Source: an uncultured Corynebacterium sp. (lineage in GTDB: Bacteria; Actinomycetota; Actinomycetes; Mycobacteriales; Mycobacteriaceae). From it: a DNA stretch of 38,387 nucleotides. Each line of letters begins with the position of its first letter. The first letter of the stretch is position 1. The position numbers and the translations under genes were made by a program. Below are positions 1 through 7,492 of the stretch, piece after piece. Below the pieces are notes generated by a model that did not search any database, was not told where the DNA came from, and worked only from the letters and a program-made list of their open reading frames with translations. The stretch is from assembly GCA_946223355.1 (NCBI GenBank), contig CAMIPB010000022.1:1-38387 (forward strand). Direction: 5' to 3'.

Positions 1-1
1 T

Positions 2-160
2 GAACCCGTCGATTTCTACCTCACCCCGCTACGCACCCCAAAACCGGAAGAGCCGCTAATTCTTGGCAGTTTTGCAGTAGCACCCAAAAGTAGACGGGAC
101 AAAGGAAAGCAAAAAGGGGCTGAACACCTCGCGGTGTTCAGCCCCTTTGCTTTATATTAA
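2..160 (+). CDS. C-terminal end of an unidentified protein (partial, uncertain)
   Basis: A plus-strand frame is open from the window edge to a TAA at 158-160, about 52 codons. The first 37 residues look protein-like (for example the stretch PVDFYLTPLRTPKPEEPL, then a basic tail SRRDKGKQK). The last 15 codons run through the perfect terminator hairpin at 113-148. I do not recognise the family and the start lies outside the window. It would be convergent with rpsA. The frame could be real, with its stop just past the hairpin, or chance, so confidence is low. Confidence 0.3.
   Translation, partial: EPVDFYLTPLRTPKPEEPLILGSFAVAPKSRRDKGKQKGAEHLAVFSPFALY
113..155. terminator. Bidirectional Rho-independent terminator downstream of rpsA
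   Basis: A perfect 16-bp inverted repeat (113-128 with 133-148) has a 4-nt loop. It begins AAAGGGGCTGAACACC. Read on the minus strand, the stem is followed by TTTTTGCTTT, which ends the rpsA transcript. Read on the plus strand it is followed by a TTTGCTTTAT tail, so it can also stop a transcript entering from the left edge. Confidence 0.92.
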
Positions 161-199
161 ACGCAATCCACAAGCAGGTTTGCGTTTAACCTGTTTAGC

Positions 200-1666
200 T
201 TAGTTGCCAGCGAGCTTGTCGCGAAGTGCGGCGAGCTGCTCGTCGGAAGCCAAGGAGCCAGCGGACTCTGATGCCTCATCTGCGGATGCCGGAGCTGCAT
301 CGTTGGACTCGGAGGAGTAGTTAGCTGCTTCCTCGCCTGCTTCTGCAGCCTCAGCTGCAGCAGCACGGTGCTTCTCGATCTGAGCGGTGTGGAGCTGGAA
401 GCGACGCTCGGACTCTGCGTAGCGAGACTCCCATTCCTGACGCTGCTCGTCGTAGCCTTCAAGCCACTCGTTGGTCTCAGGGTCGAAGCCTTCTGGGAAT
501 ACGTAGTTACCCTGCTCATCGTAGGAGTCAGCCATTCCGTACTTGGAAGGATCGAACTCTTCAGTGTAGTCCTCGTCCGCCTGCTTAACGGACAGGGAGA
601 TACGACGACGCTCAAGGTCGATGTCAATAACCTTGACCATAACCTCTTCGCCAACGCCTACAACCTGGTCTGGAACCTCAACGTGGCGCTGAGCCAGCTC
701 GGAGATGTGGACGAGGCCCTCGATGCCCTCTTCGACGCGTACGAACGCACCGAATGGGACAAGCTTGGTGACCTTGCCTGGCACGATCTGGCCCACAGCG
801 TGGGTACGTGCGAATACGCGCCATGGATCTTCCTGGGTTGCCTTCAGGGACAGGGAAACGCGCTCGCGGTCCAGATCCACGTCCAGAACCTCTACGGTTA
901 CCTCATCGCCAACGGTGACAACCTCAGATGGGTGGTCGATGTGCTTCCAGGACAGCTCGGAAACGTGAACCAGACCGTCTACGCCGCCAAGGTCGACGAA
1001 TGCGCCGAAGTTGACGATGGAGGAAACGGTGCCCTTGCGGACCTGTCCCTTCTGCAGCTGGTGCAAGAACTCAGAGCGAACCTCGGACTGGGTCTGCTCG
1101 AGGAATGCGCGGCGGGAAAGAACAACGTTGTTGCGTGCCTTGTCCAGCTCGATGATCTTAGCCTCAAGCTCCTGGCCAATGTATGGGTCCAGGTCGCGTA
1201 CACGACGCATTTCAACGAGGGAAGCTGGGAGGAAGCCACGGAGACCGATGTCAAGGATAAGGCCGCCCTTGACGACCTCGATGACGGTACCGGTAACTGG
1301 CTCTTCCTTAGCCTGCAGCTCTTCGATGGCGCCCCAAGCGCGCTCGTACTGAGCACGCTTCTTAGACAGCATCAGACGGCCTTCCTTGTCCTCCTTAGTA
1401 AGAACAAGTGCGTCGATGACGTCGCCAACCTCGACGACTTCGTCAGGGTTTACGTCGTGCTTGATGGACAGCTCGCGAGAAAGGATGACACCTTCGGTCT
1501 TGTATCCGATGTCAAGCAAAACCTCGTCGTGGTCAACCTTGACTACAGTACCTTCAACAATGTCACCATCGTTGAAGTACTTGATGGTCTGGTCAACTGC
1601 TGCGAGGAAGTCCTCAGCGGTTCCGATGTCGTTGATCGCAACCTGAGGGGTGTTAGAAGTGGGCAT
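200..1666 (-). CDS. rpsA: 30S ribosomal protein S1
   Basis: A 488-residue ribosomal protein S1, the RNA-binding protein that brings structured mRNAs to the 30S subunit. Four S1 (OB-fold) repeats are visible at about residues 33-105, 122-190, 206-278 and 291-363. Repeats 3 and 4 carry the typical FGAFVDL/FGAFVRV and GLVHVSEL/GLVHISEL cores. The rest is an acidic, low-complexity tail rich in Ala, Glu and Ser. Four repeats and about 480-490 residues are usual for actinobacteria; enterobacterial S1 has six. The ATG at 1664-1666 has a GGAG about 11 bases upstream. A minus-strand promoter lies at 1699-1728 and a strong terminator follows the stop. It is a single-gene transcript near polA, as in mycobacteria. 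Confidence 0.97.
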   Translation of the reverse strand: MPTSNTPQVAINDIGTAEDFLAAVDQTIKYFNDGDIVEGTVVKVDHDEVLLDIGYKTEGVILSRELSIKHDVNPDEVVEVGDVIDALVLTKEDKEGRLMLSKKRAQYERAWGAIEELQAKEEPVTGTVIEVVKGGLILDIGLRGFLPASLVEMRRVRDLDPYIGQELEAKIIELDKARNNVVLSRRAFLEQTQSEVRSEFLHQLQKGQVRKGTVSSIVNFGAFVDLGGVDGLVHVSELSWKHIDHPSEVVTVGDEVTVEVLDVDLDRERVSLSLKATQEDPWRVFARTHAVGQIVPGKVTKLVPFGAFVRVEEGIEGLVHISELAQRHVEVPDQVVGVGEEVMVKVIDIDLERRRISLSVKQADEDYTEEFDPSKYGMADSYDEQGNYVFPEGFDPETNEWLEGYDEQRQEWESRYAESERRFQLHTAQIEKHRAAAAEAAEAGEEAANYSSESNDAAPASADEASESAGSLASDEQLAALRDKLAGN

Positions 1667-1698
1667 GTGTTAAATTGCTCCGAAAATATAAATAGGAG

Positions 1699-1728
1699 AT
1701 CGTAAATGGACACTTACGCGTCTCTCAA
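1699..1728 (-). promoter_or_regulatory. Likely rpsA promoter
   Basis: On the minus strand a -35 TTGAGA (1723-1728) and a -10 TACGAT (1699-1704) are separated by 18 bases and lie about 33 bases before the rpsA ATG. The remaining upstream DNA (1729-1955) holds no ORF or hairpin I can support. It presumably also carries the promoter of the divergent RDD gene; CTATAAC near 1898 is a possible -10. Confidence 0.5.
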
Positions 1729-1955
1729 AATCATCACGTTAAGCAGCACAAATGCAGCTAGACTATGGTGAATGTTGATCCCACTTCGAGCGATTTGTGG
1801 CCCTCCTATTTCGACCAGCAAAACCTCAAAGCATAGACGCGCCCCCAACACTTTACATATACGCAGCTAAAAGGGCAAATACATCTGCACGTTTCCTATA
1901 ACCTTTCTCGCTCATCACAAACCAGCGCATATATCGAGCAACCGACGCTGCAATA

Positions 1956-2414
1956 ATGGATGCCATGAACGCTCGATGGACACCTCAGATGACCGATAAT
2001 CTTCAGCTTGCTACGCGGCGTGGGCTTGCTTTGTGGCTGGATTTGTTCATTTCTTCAGCTATTCCACTGCTTGTCTACTGGGTGTATTTTTTCTTTAACC
2101 AAGAAAAAGATCCCAATGAGTTCACGTATGCGGTCACTTGGGTGGTCGCTGTCGTGGCTTACGCTTATCGTGTTTGGGCTGAGGCGAAAAATAAAACGAC
2201 ATTGGGCCGAAGTGTTTTCCAATTGGAAGTCGTTGGAGAAAGCTCTATTCCCTCGGCTGCACTACGCAACGCTTTTATCCCACTGATGGCCATCCATAAC
2301 GCCGTAGCGTTTATTCTCTTAACCATTCTGGCGGTTTTCGTGATCTTCGACCGCGCCCACATCTTCGACAAACTTGCTAAAGCCGTAGTCACACGAACGC
2401 ACCGAGAGTTCTAA
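1956..2414 (+). CDS. RDD-family integral membrane protein
   Basis: A 152-residue membrane protein with the RDD layout. An early TRRGLALWLDLF segment (normally the R..A...D signature) opens helix 1. A second hydrophobic segment around residues 55-72 is followed by TLGRSVFQLEVVG. A third long hydrophobic stretch lies near residues 105-130, and the protein ends FDKLAKAVVTR, the counterpart of the usual HDRLAGT end. RDD proteins have no settled general function and some are linked to ion transport. There is no clear Shine-Dalgarno sequence before the ATG at 1956, and the in-frame ATG at 1965 is an alternative. Its stop codon interlocks with the stop of the convergent gene at 2411. Confidence 0.8.
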   Translation: MDAMNARWTPQMTDNLQLATRRGLALWLDLFISSAIPLLVYWVYFFFNQEKDPNEFTYAVTWVVAVVAYAYRVWAEAKNKTTLGRSVFQLEVVGESSIPSAALRNAFIPLMAIHNAVAFILLTILAVFVIFDRAHIFDKLAKAVVTRTHREF

Positions 2415-3409
2415 CTAACTGCTCGGGCATGAAGCCTGCGTACGCGTGCCTGCGCATACTGCGGAATACTTAAGTTTTCAACTCCCTGTTTTGTCCACAT
2501 TCCGCGCACCTGGCCATCAACCACAACAGTCTTGCGGAAGATTCCCATGTTTCGTGGAACAACTACTGCATGAGTCTCCGGAGTCATTGCGAACAGTCGA
2601 TCCTTGTATCCCAATATGTACTCGTCAAACGCCCCTAAGAGATGAACTGAACGGCTCTTCATCTCCAGATCAGGGACAAAGTATTCACCAGATTCATTTA
2701 CCGCCACATCATTGGGCAAGTATTGTGCCGCTTGCCTAATAAGCTTCATTGGCAGCTTGGTCCACCACGCAAAATCCACAATTGTCGCCGGTCCATGCGT
2801 ACGGAAATACCGCGCCATCAACTCGGTGGCCGCCGCTAATCTGTCACCGTTAAATTTAGCCTCCAACCCTGGCGAGTTTTCGTCCTCCGGGAAAAGGGCA
2901 ATCTTTTGATCTGTGCCCTGGTACACCACAATGTTTTCTTCGAGCAGCTGGCGCAACACACGGTACGGGATGGAATCTGGCAAATGCTTTTCGACGCTCT
3001 CTTTAAATTCCGCTCGGGTTATTGGCTCAGCGCACTCATGTAAATACTGACGTATCGGATCGATGTCTTGGTGCTGAGTTGGTTTTACACACAACTGCGA
3101 TATCCAGCGCATATCCTCACGGTGTGAAATGAATACCGTGCTGCGCATGGGGTATCCGCGTACCAGTTCGCCGGCATTTAAGGATGCGTCGACAAGCGGA
3201 CAGCGCAATCCATCGTCTCCTCCACGGGTTCGCAGCGCCACGGACCTATATACGCTGGAAAAGTCTTGTCCTTGCATCAGCCCAAAGGCTGCAACAGCTT
3301 CTACAGGCGTGTCCCACCCAGTGCTATCAAGCCCTTGTGCGGCGAGACGGTACCCAGCCCGCTCGCGCGGGGTGAACGTTAGTGCGCTCCGGTTAGTGTG
3401 CCGCTGCAT
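2411..3409 (-). CDS. AlkZ/YcaQ-like winged-helix DNA-binding protein (putative DNA glycosylase)
   Basis: A 332-residue protein of the winged-helix DNA-binding superfamily that includes the DNA glycosylases AlkZ and YcaQ, which remove alkylated bases or unhook crosslinks. A Q-G-Q triplet at about residues 46-48 (LMQGQDFSSVYRSV) sits where the family's catalytic QxQ motif is expected. Family-typical blocks are AWWTKLP in the middle and LLGAFDEYILGYKDR late in the protein. The chosen ATG (3407-3409) overlaps the polA stop by 17 bases. An in-frame start 14 codons upstream would lengthen it. The gene follows polA directly and may be co-transcribed, which suits a repair role. Membership is fairly sure; glycosylase activity is inferred. 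Confidence 0.8.
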   Translation of the reverse strand: MQRHTNRSALTFTPRERAGYRLAAQGLDSTGWDTPVEAVAAFGLMQGQDFSSVYRSVALRTRGGDDGLRCPLVDASLNAGELVRGYPMRSTVFISHREDMRWISQLCVKPTQHQDIDPIRQYLHECAEPITRAEFKESVEKHLPDSIPYRVLRQLLEENIVVYQGTDQKIALFPEDENSPGLEAKFNGDRLAAATELMARYFRTHGPATIVDFAWWTKLPMKLIRQAAQYLPNDVAVNESGEYFVPDLEMKSRSVHLLGAFDEYILGYKDRLFAMTPETHAVVVPRNMGIFRKTVVVDGQVRGMWTKQGVENLSIPQYAQARVRRLHARAVS

Positions 3410-6080
3410 CCCAGTTGTTTCCGCTTCCTGCTGAGACTTCAAGAGGAACACTTAAGGTAATTGCAGAGTCCATTTCGCGCTCCACAATGTCGCGCACCAT
3501 CTCGAGTTCTCCTGGGGCAACCTCAACCACCAATTCATCGTGTACCTGGAGTAGAACGCGGGACTGCAACGCCTTTCCAGCTAGTTCAGCACGGCGTATC
3601 TCGCGATCAACGCGAATCATCGCCACCTTAATAATGTCCGCAGCGCTACCTTGAATGGGTGCGTTTAAAGCTGCACGTTCTGCGTTTTCGCGGGCTACCC
3701 GGTTGTCGCTAACGAGCTCAGGTAGATAACGACGGCGGCCAAACACTGTGGAGGTATAGCCATCTTTACGGGCTTTTTGCACTACCTCATCGAGGTAGCG
3801 CTTTACTCCGCCAAAACGCTCGAAGTAGTTTTCCATGATCTGTTTAGCTTCACCGTTGGAAATACCCAACTGCTGCGCCAAACCGAAAGCTGACAGACCA
3901 TAAACCAGGCCATATGACATTGCCTTCACTCGGCGACGCAGCTCAGGGGTCACCTCATCAACCGGGACGTCAAAGACCTTAGAACCCACATAATTGTGCA
4001 GGTCCTCGCCGTCCTTATACGCCTGAATCAAACCAGGATCCCCTGACAAATGCGCCATAACGCGCATTTCAATCTGGGAGTAGTCAGCAGTCAGCAGGGT
4101 CTCGTATCCATCACCAACTACAAACGCAGAACGGATTTCTCGTCCAGCGGGCGTGCGAACTGGAATGTTCTGCAGGTTTGGATCTGTAGAAGACAACCGT
4201 CCAGTTGAAGCGACAGTCTGATTAAAAGTCGTGTGAATACGCCCATCAGCTGCAATTGTCTTGATGAGGCCTTCCAACGTGGTCTTCATTTTTTGGTACT
4301 CACGGTGCGCCAAGAGGTGATCCAAGAACGGGTGTGGATGAGTAAGCGCTAATTGTTCAATTTCTTTCGCCGCGGTGGAATAGCCTGTCTTGGTCTTTTT
4401 CGTCTTCGGCATATCGAAGGTCTCAAAAAGCACGACCTGGAGCTGCTTCGGCGAGTTTAGATTCAATGAATCATCGCCAGCAAGCTTGCGAGCTTCATTT
4501 TCTTGTTCAGCAACTTTCCCAATAAAAACTTCCAGCTGGCGTTCAAGCACATCCTGATCAACTGCAATACCGGTGTGCTCCATCTTTGCCAAGATCGCAA
4601 CCAGGGCAAGCTCCACATCGTTGTATAACTCAAAAGAATCAATCGCTTGCAACTCCGAGGTCAGCTTCACCGCGAGCTCTTGGATAGCCGCCGCTGAATC
4701 AACCAACGATGTGTCATCCAACAGCGAAAGTTGCTCGCTTGTTCCTGCAAGCGACTTCTTCAGGTGGCGTTGGTAGACGTCTCCGAGTTCATAGGTACGT
4801 TGCCCTGGCCGCAACAAATAGGCTGCGATAGCAGTGTCATGCGCGATGCCACGCAAGGTAATTCCCCGACCAGCCAGCATGTGGTACGCCGCTTTAGCTT
4901 CATGGAAAATCTTCTGCGTATCAGATTCCAGCCACTCCGCTAGCGCTAAATCATCTTTTGCATCCAGCTCCCCTAGCTCAATCTGAACACCGTGGAAATT
5001 GGCATCTACCAGTGCAATTGCGGACGCATCGCCACGCGCTGGCAGCCCGTTACCTTGGACATATACGGCCACTCCTCGTTTACCCTTGAGCCAATCCCCC
5101 AAACCACCAGGTTTAACTTCATCCACGACCAGCTCTATCGATTCCTGCTGGGAACTTTCCCCCGTTGGCACCTGTCCGCCGTCATTCGGAATCACAGCCA
5201 GCACGCGTTCACGCAAATTGCCACCGAATTCGAGATCGTCAAACCGCTCCGCAATCTCTGCGACTTTCGCGCCCTTAAACGCCAAGTCCTGCGGCCCGAC
5301 CTCTAGGTCCATATCGGTTATCATCTGCGTTAGCTCGCGATTGAGCTCCACCTGCTCAAGCCGTTCACGCAGCCTCTCACCCACTTTTCCCTTTACAGCA
5401 TCAGCGTTAGCAATAAGCTCATTGAGCGAGCCGTACTGCACAATCCACTTCGTCGCAGTTTTCTCACCCACTCCCGGGATACCTGGCAAGTTATCGGACG
5501 GATCTCCACGCAACGCTGCAAAATCTGGGTACTGCACTGGTGTTAGCCCGTACTTCTCCTCCACAGCTTGCGGTGTGAATCGGTGCAGTGTGGACACACC
5601 CTTCATCGGGTAAAGCACGGTGGTCGTCTCATCCACCAGCTGAAGATAGTCACGGTCACCGGTCACAATCAAGGTTTCATAACCATTGCTTTCCGACGCC
5701 TGTGTGGCTAAGGTCGCCAAAATGTCGTCGGCTTCAAAATTCTCGCGGGATAAAGTGGTGATACCCATTGTGTCCAGGACCTCCCGAATCAACGAAACCT
5801 GGCCCTTGAACTCCTCCGGTGCGGATTCACGCTGTGCTTTATAGTCCGGGAACTTCTCCGTACGGAAAGTCTTGCGTCCCACGTCAAAAGCAACCGCGAT
5901 AGAATCCGGCTTCTCTTCACCAACGATGTTGGACAGCATCGACAAAAAGCCATAGATAGCATTCGTATGCTGCCCGCCTGAAGTGGAGAAATTGTCCACC
6001 GGCAGGGCATAGAAAGCACGGAACGCCATGGAGTGGCCATCGATGAGCAAGAGGCGAGATTTTAAGCTTGATTCAGTCAC
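3393..6080 (-). CDS. polA: DNA polymerase I
   Basis: An 895-residue family-A DNA polymerase for Okazaki fragment maturation and repair synthesis. The N-terminal 5'-3' exonuclease domain (about residues 1-300) starts LLLIDGHSMAFRAFYALP and has the acidic EADDILATLA and TGDRDYLQLV motifs. A middle domain (about 320-500) lacks a clear DxE proofreading motif, as usual for actinobacterial PolA. The polymerase domain has motif A DYSQIEMRV, the O-helix RRRVKAMSYGLVYG and motif C VHDELVVEV. I place the start at GTG 6078-6080, immediately before the conserved N-terminus. The open frame continues further upstream, but there it runs antisense through a tRNA gene. The 3' end overlaps the next gene. Confidence 0.96.
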   Translation of the reverse strand: MTESSLKSRLLLIDGHSMAFRAFYALPVDNFSTSGGQHTNAIYGFLSMLSNIVGEEKPDSIAVAFDVGRKTFRTEKFPDYKAQRESAPEEFKGQVSLIREVLDTMGITTLSRENFEADDILATLATQASESNGYETLIVTGDRDYLQLVDETTTVLYPMKGVSTLHRFTPQAVEEKYGLTPVQYPDFAALRGDPSDNLPGIPGVGEKTATKWIVQYGSLNELIANADAVKGKVGERLRERLEQVELNRELTQMITDMDLEVGPQDLAFKGAKVAEIAERFDDLEFGGNLRERVLAVIPNDGGQVPTGESSQQESIELVVDEVKPGGLGDWLKGKRGVAVYVQGNGLPARGDASAIALVDANFHGVQIELGELDAKDDLALAEWLESDTQKIFHEAKAAYHMLAGRGITLRGIAHDTAIAAYLLRPGQRTYELGDVYQRHLKKSLAGTSEQLSLLDDTSLVDSAAAIQELAVKLTSELQAIDSFELYNDVELALVAILAKMEHTGIAVDQDVLERQLEVFIGKVAEQENEARKLAGDDSLNLNSPKQLQVVLFETFDMPKTKKTKTGYSTAAKEIEQLALTHPHPFLDHLLAHREYQKMKTTLEGLIKTIAADGRIHTTFNQTVASTGRLSSTDPNLQNIPVRTPAGREIRSAFVVGDGYETLLTADYSQIEMRVMAHLSGDPGLIQAYKDGEDLHNYVGSKVFDVPVDEVTPELRRRVKAMSYGLVYGLSAFGLAQQLGISNGEAKQIMENYFERFGGVKRYLDEVVQKARKDGYTSTVFGRRRYLPELVSDNRVARENAERAALNAPIQGSAADIIKVAMIRVDREIRRAELAGKALQSRVLLQVHDELVVEVAPGELEMVRDIVEREMDSAITLSVPLEVSAGSGNNWDAAAH

Positions 6081-6087
6081 GCAATCC

Positions 6088-6093
6088 AGTGTA
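6088..6093 (-). promoter_or_regulatory. Possible polA -10 box (leaderless start)
   Basis: A minus-strand TACACT lies 7 bases before the polA GTG, the spacing expected if transcription begins at or next to the start codon. No Shine-Dalgarno sequence is present and no convincing -35 box is visible. Confidence 0.3.
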
Positions 6094-6190
6094 GATGGTC
6101 TACAGACATACGCTTCCCGCGGGTAATATCCCCCGTTTGAGCTGGCGATTATCACCACACAGCGGGAGTACGCTAATATTTTGTCCCAGC

Positions 6191-6264
6191 GCCCCTGTAT
6201 CCCAATTGGCAGAGGAAACGGATTCAAAACCCGTGCAGTGTGAGTTCGAGTCTCACCAGGGGCA
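6191..6264 (+). tRNA. tRNA-Leu (anticodon CAA), short variable arm
   Basis: A 74-nt cloverleaf. The acceptor stem is GCCCCTG with CAGGGGC. The D-stem is TCC/GGA with GG in the loop. The anticodon stem is ACGGA/CCCGT (one A-C mismatch next to the loop) around loop TTCAAAA. The variable region is only GCAGT, the T-arm is GTGAG-TTCGAGT-CTCAC, and the discriminator is A. The anticodon CAA (6225-6227) reads the leucine codon UUG, and A73 fits leucine. CCA is not encoded. The 5-nt variable region is odd because bacterial tRNA-Leu normally has a long class II variable arm. A TAATAT -10-like box is at 6174-6179 and a hairpin terminator follows. Confidence 0.85.
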
Positions 6265-6269
6265 CAACT

Positions 6270-6316
6270 AAACCCCCGGGAACCAAGCATTATTGCTGGC
6301 AACCGGGGGTTTGTAG
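6270..6316. terminator. Bidirectional terminator between tRNA-Leu and pflA
   Basis: A 10-bp inverted repeat (AAACCCCCGG at 6270-6279, CCGGGGGTTT at 6303-6312) with a 23-nt loop. It is followed by TGTAGTTTT on the plus strand and preceded by A-rich sequence, so it can end both the tRNA transcript and the convergent pfl operon, whose last stop codon is at 6319. Confidence 0.75.
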
Positions 6317-6318
6317 TT

Positions 6319-7188
6319 TTAGTGTACTTCGAAGCCCGCTGCGCGGAACTTGTCACGCACGGCTTCGGTGTCCTCAAGTGAAGGGGGCTTGACGTCCTCG
6401 AGGTTGTACTTTAATCCGAGGTCATTCCACTTGTCTTTGCCCATGTTGTGAAATGGGAGGACCTCGACGCGCTCGATATTGTCTTTCCAACGAGAAACGA
6501 TATCCACTACCCCATCAACGTTCTCCGGGGCATCAGTAAGACCAGGCACAAGCACGAAACGGATCCACACTCGCTTGTTCAGCGCTGCCAGACGATCACC
6601 GAAGTTAATGGTGGGCTGCAGCTCACGGGAAGTAACATGTTTGTATGTTTCCTCGTTTCCTGACTTAACGTCAAGGAGGACCAGATCGATGTTGGACAGG
6701 TCTTCGTCGGAAAGTCGGGAGCCAAGGAATCCTGAAGTGTCTATGGCGGTGTGGATGCCGGCCGAATGGACGTCGGAAAGCAACCGTCGCGTAAATGCGA
6801 TCTGGAACAGTGGTTCACCGCCAGAAATGGTAAGCCCGCCGCCCGAGGCGTTGAAGATAGGTTTATAGCGTTTAACGCGCTTGACCACATCCTCGATACG
6901 TTCCAATGTTCCGGATTTCATTTCCATGGTGTCCGGATTGTGACAGTACTGGCAGCGCAATGGGCAACCTGACATGAACAAGGTCATGCGGGTGCCGGGG
7001 CCGTCGACTGCGGTGACAAGTTCCCAGGAGTGGATGAGCGCTATGTCGCCGGTGCGTCGCGCCTCCATGAGTTCTGGGTGGGTGATTTCATCCAAGTCGT
7101 TGTCGGTGCTCAGGCCCGCCGCGACGCCGCGGACCTTTTCACCTTCTTCCGGACTGAGATGAACTACGCCGGTGATGCCGTCTGCCAT
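6319..7188 (-). CDS. pflA: Pyruvate formate-lyase activating enzyme (radical SAM)
   Basis: A 289-residue radical SAM enzyme that reductively cleaves S-adenosylmethionine to place a glycyl radical on its target. The CX3CX2C cluster motif is Cys75, Cys79 and Cys82 in GCPLRCQYCHNPDT, and TISGGEPL carries the GGE SAM-binding motif. TAVDGPGTRM before the cluster is typical of PflA. The protein has about 45 residues before the usual PflA beginning; the internal Met41 lacks a Shine-Dalgarno sequence, so the long form is preferred. The ATG is 7 bases after the grcA stop, so the two are translated from one mRNA. The expected substrate is the glycine in the separate GrcA-like subunit rather than in PflB. 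Confidence 0.95.
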   Translation of the reverse strand: MADGITGVVHLSPEEGEKVRGVAAGLSTDNDLDEITHPELMEARRTGDIALIHSWELVTAVDGPGTRMTLFMSGCPLRCQYCHNPDTMEMKSGTLERIEDVVKRVKRYKPIFNASGGGLTISGGEPLFQIAFTRRLLSDVHSAGIHTAIDTSGFLGSRLSDEDLSNIDLVLLDVKSGNEETYKHVTSRELQPTINFGDRLAALNKRVWIRFVLVPGLTDAPENVDGVVDIVSRWKDNIERVEVLPFHNMGKDKWNDLGLKYNLEDVKPPSLEDTEAVRDKFRAAGFEVH

Positions 7189-7195
7189 AAATTGC

Positions 7196-7447
7196 CTAGG
7201 ATCCCTGGTGGAAGGTACGTGAAATCACGTCAAGCTGCTGTTCTTTGGTGAGTTTCACAAAGTTTACGGCATAGCCGGAAACGCGCACAGTCAGGTTTGG
7301 GTACTTGTCTGGGTTCTCTACTGCATCTTCCAGCGTTGTCTTGTCCAAAACGTTGATGTTCGCGTGGTAGAGACCGGAATCCATGTTGTGTGCGCTGCGG
7401 TTGCGCTTCATGTTTTCTAGACGCTCATCGAAAGTGTGGGTTGCCAT
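7196..7447 (-). CDS. grcA: Glycyl-radical subunit (GrcA-like) of a split pyruvate formate-lyase
   Basis: An 83-residue protein equivalent to the last part of pyruvate formate-lyase and to E. coli GrcA (YfiD). The radical motif RVSGYAV puts the radical glycine at Gly58; the usual following Arg is Asn62. Residues 28-54 match the HLNVNV and EDAVxxPxKYPxLT region of PFL, and TKEQQLDVISRTF is the conserved C-terminus. In E. coli this protein rescues oxygen-cleaved PFL. Here the neighbouring pflB encodes no glycyl-radical domain, so this is probably a permanent subunit. An AAGGAG lies 9 bases before the ATG, and the gene starts 45 bases after the pflB stop. It is shorter than E. coli GrcA (about 127 residues). 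Confidence 0.93.
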   Translation of the reverse strand: MATHTFDERLENMKRNRSAHNMDSGLYHANINVLDKTTLEDAVENPDKYPNLTVRVSGYAVNFVKLTKEQQLDVISRTFHQGS

Positions 7448-7492
7448 GGTGTTCTTCTCCTTAGGTAGTGGGTGTTGTGTGGTTGGTCGAGA

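Noticed and set aside
368..1705. A 445-codon plus-strand frame covering rpsA
   Set aside because: Antisense to rpsA, whose four S1 domains are clear. It has no ribosome binding site or recognisable domain and is a codon-bias shadow.
6081..6377. The 99-codon upstream extension of polA
   Set aside because: It runs antisense through the tRNA-Leu gene and terminator, and the PolA family begins at the GTG at 6080.
7448..7492. Frameshift or nonsense mutation splitting pflB
   Set aside because: The gap holds a well-spaced AAGGAG and ATG. The small ORF has its own N-terminal residues not found in PFL, so a purposeful split is more likely.
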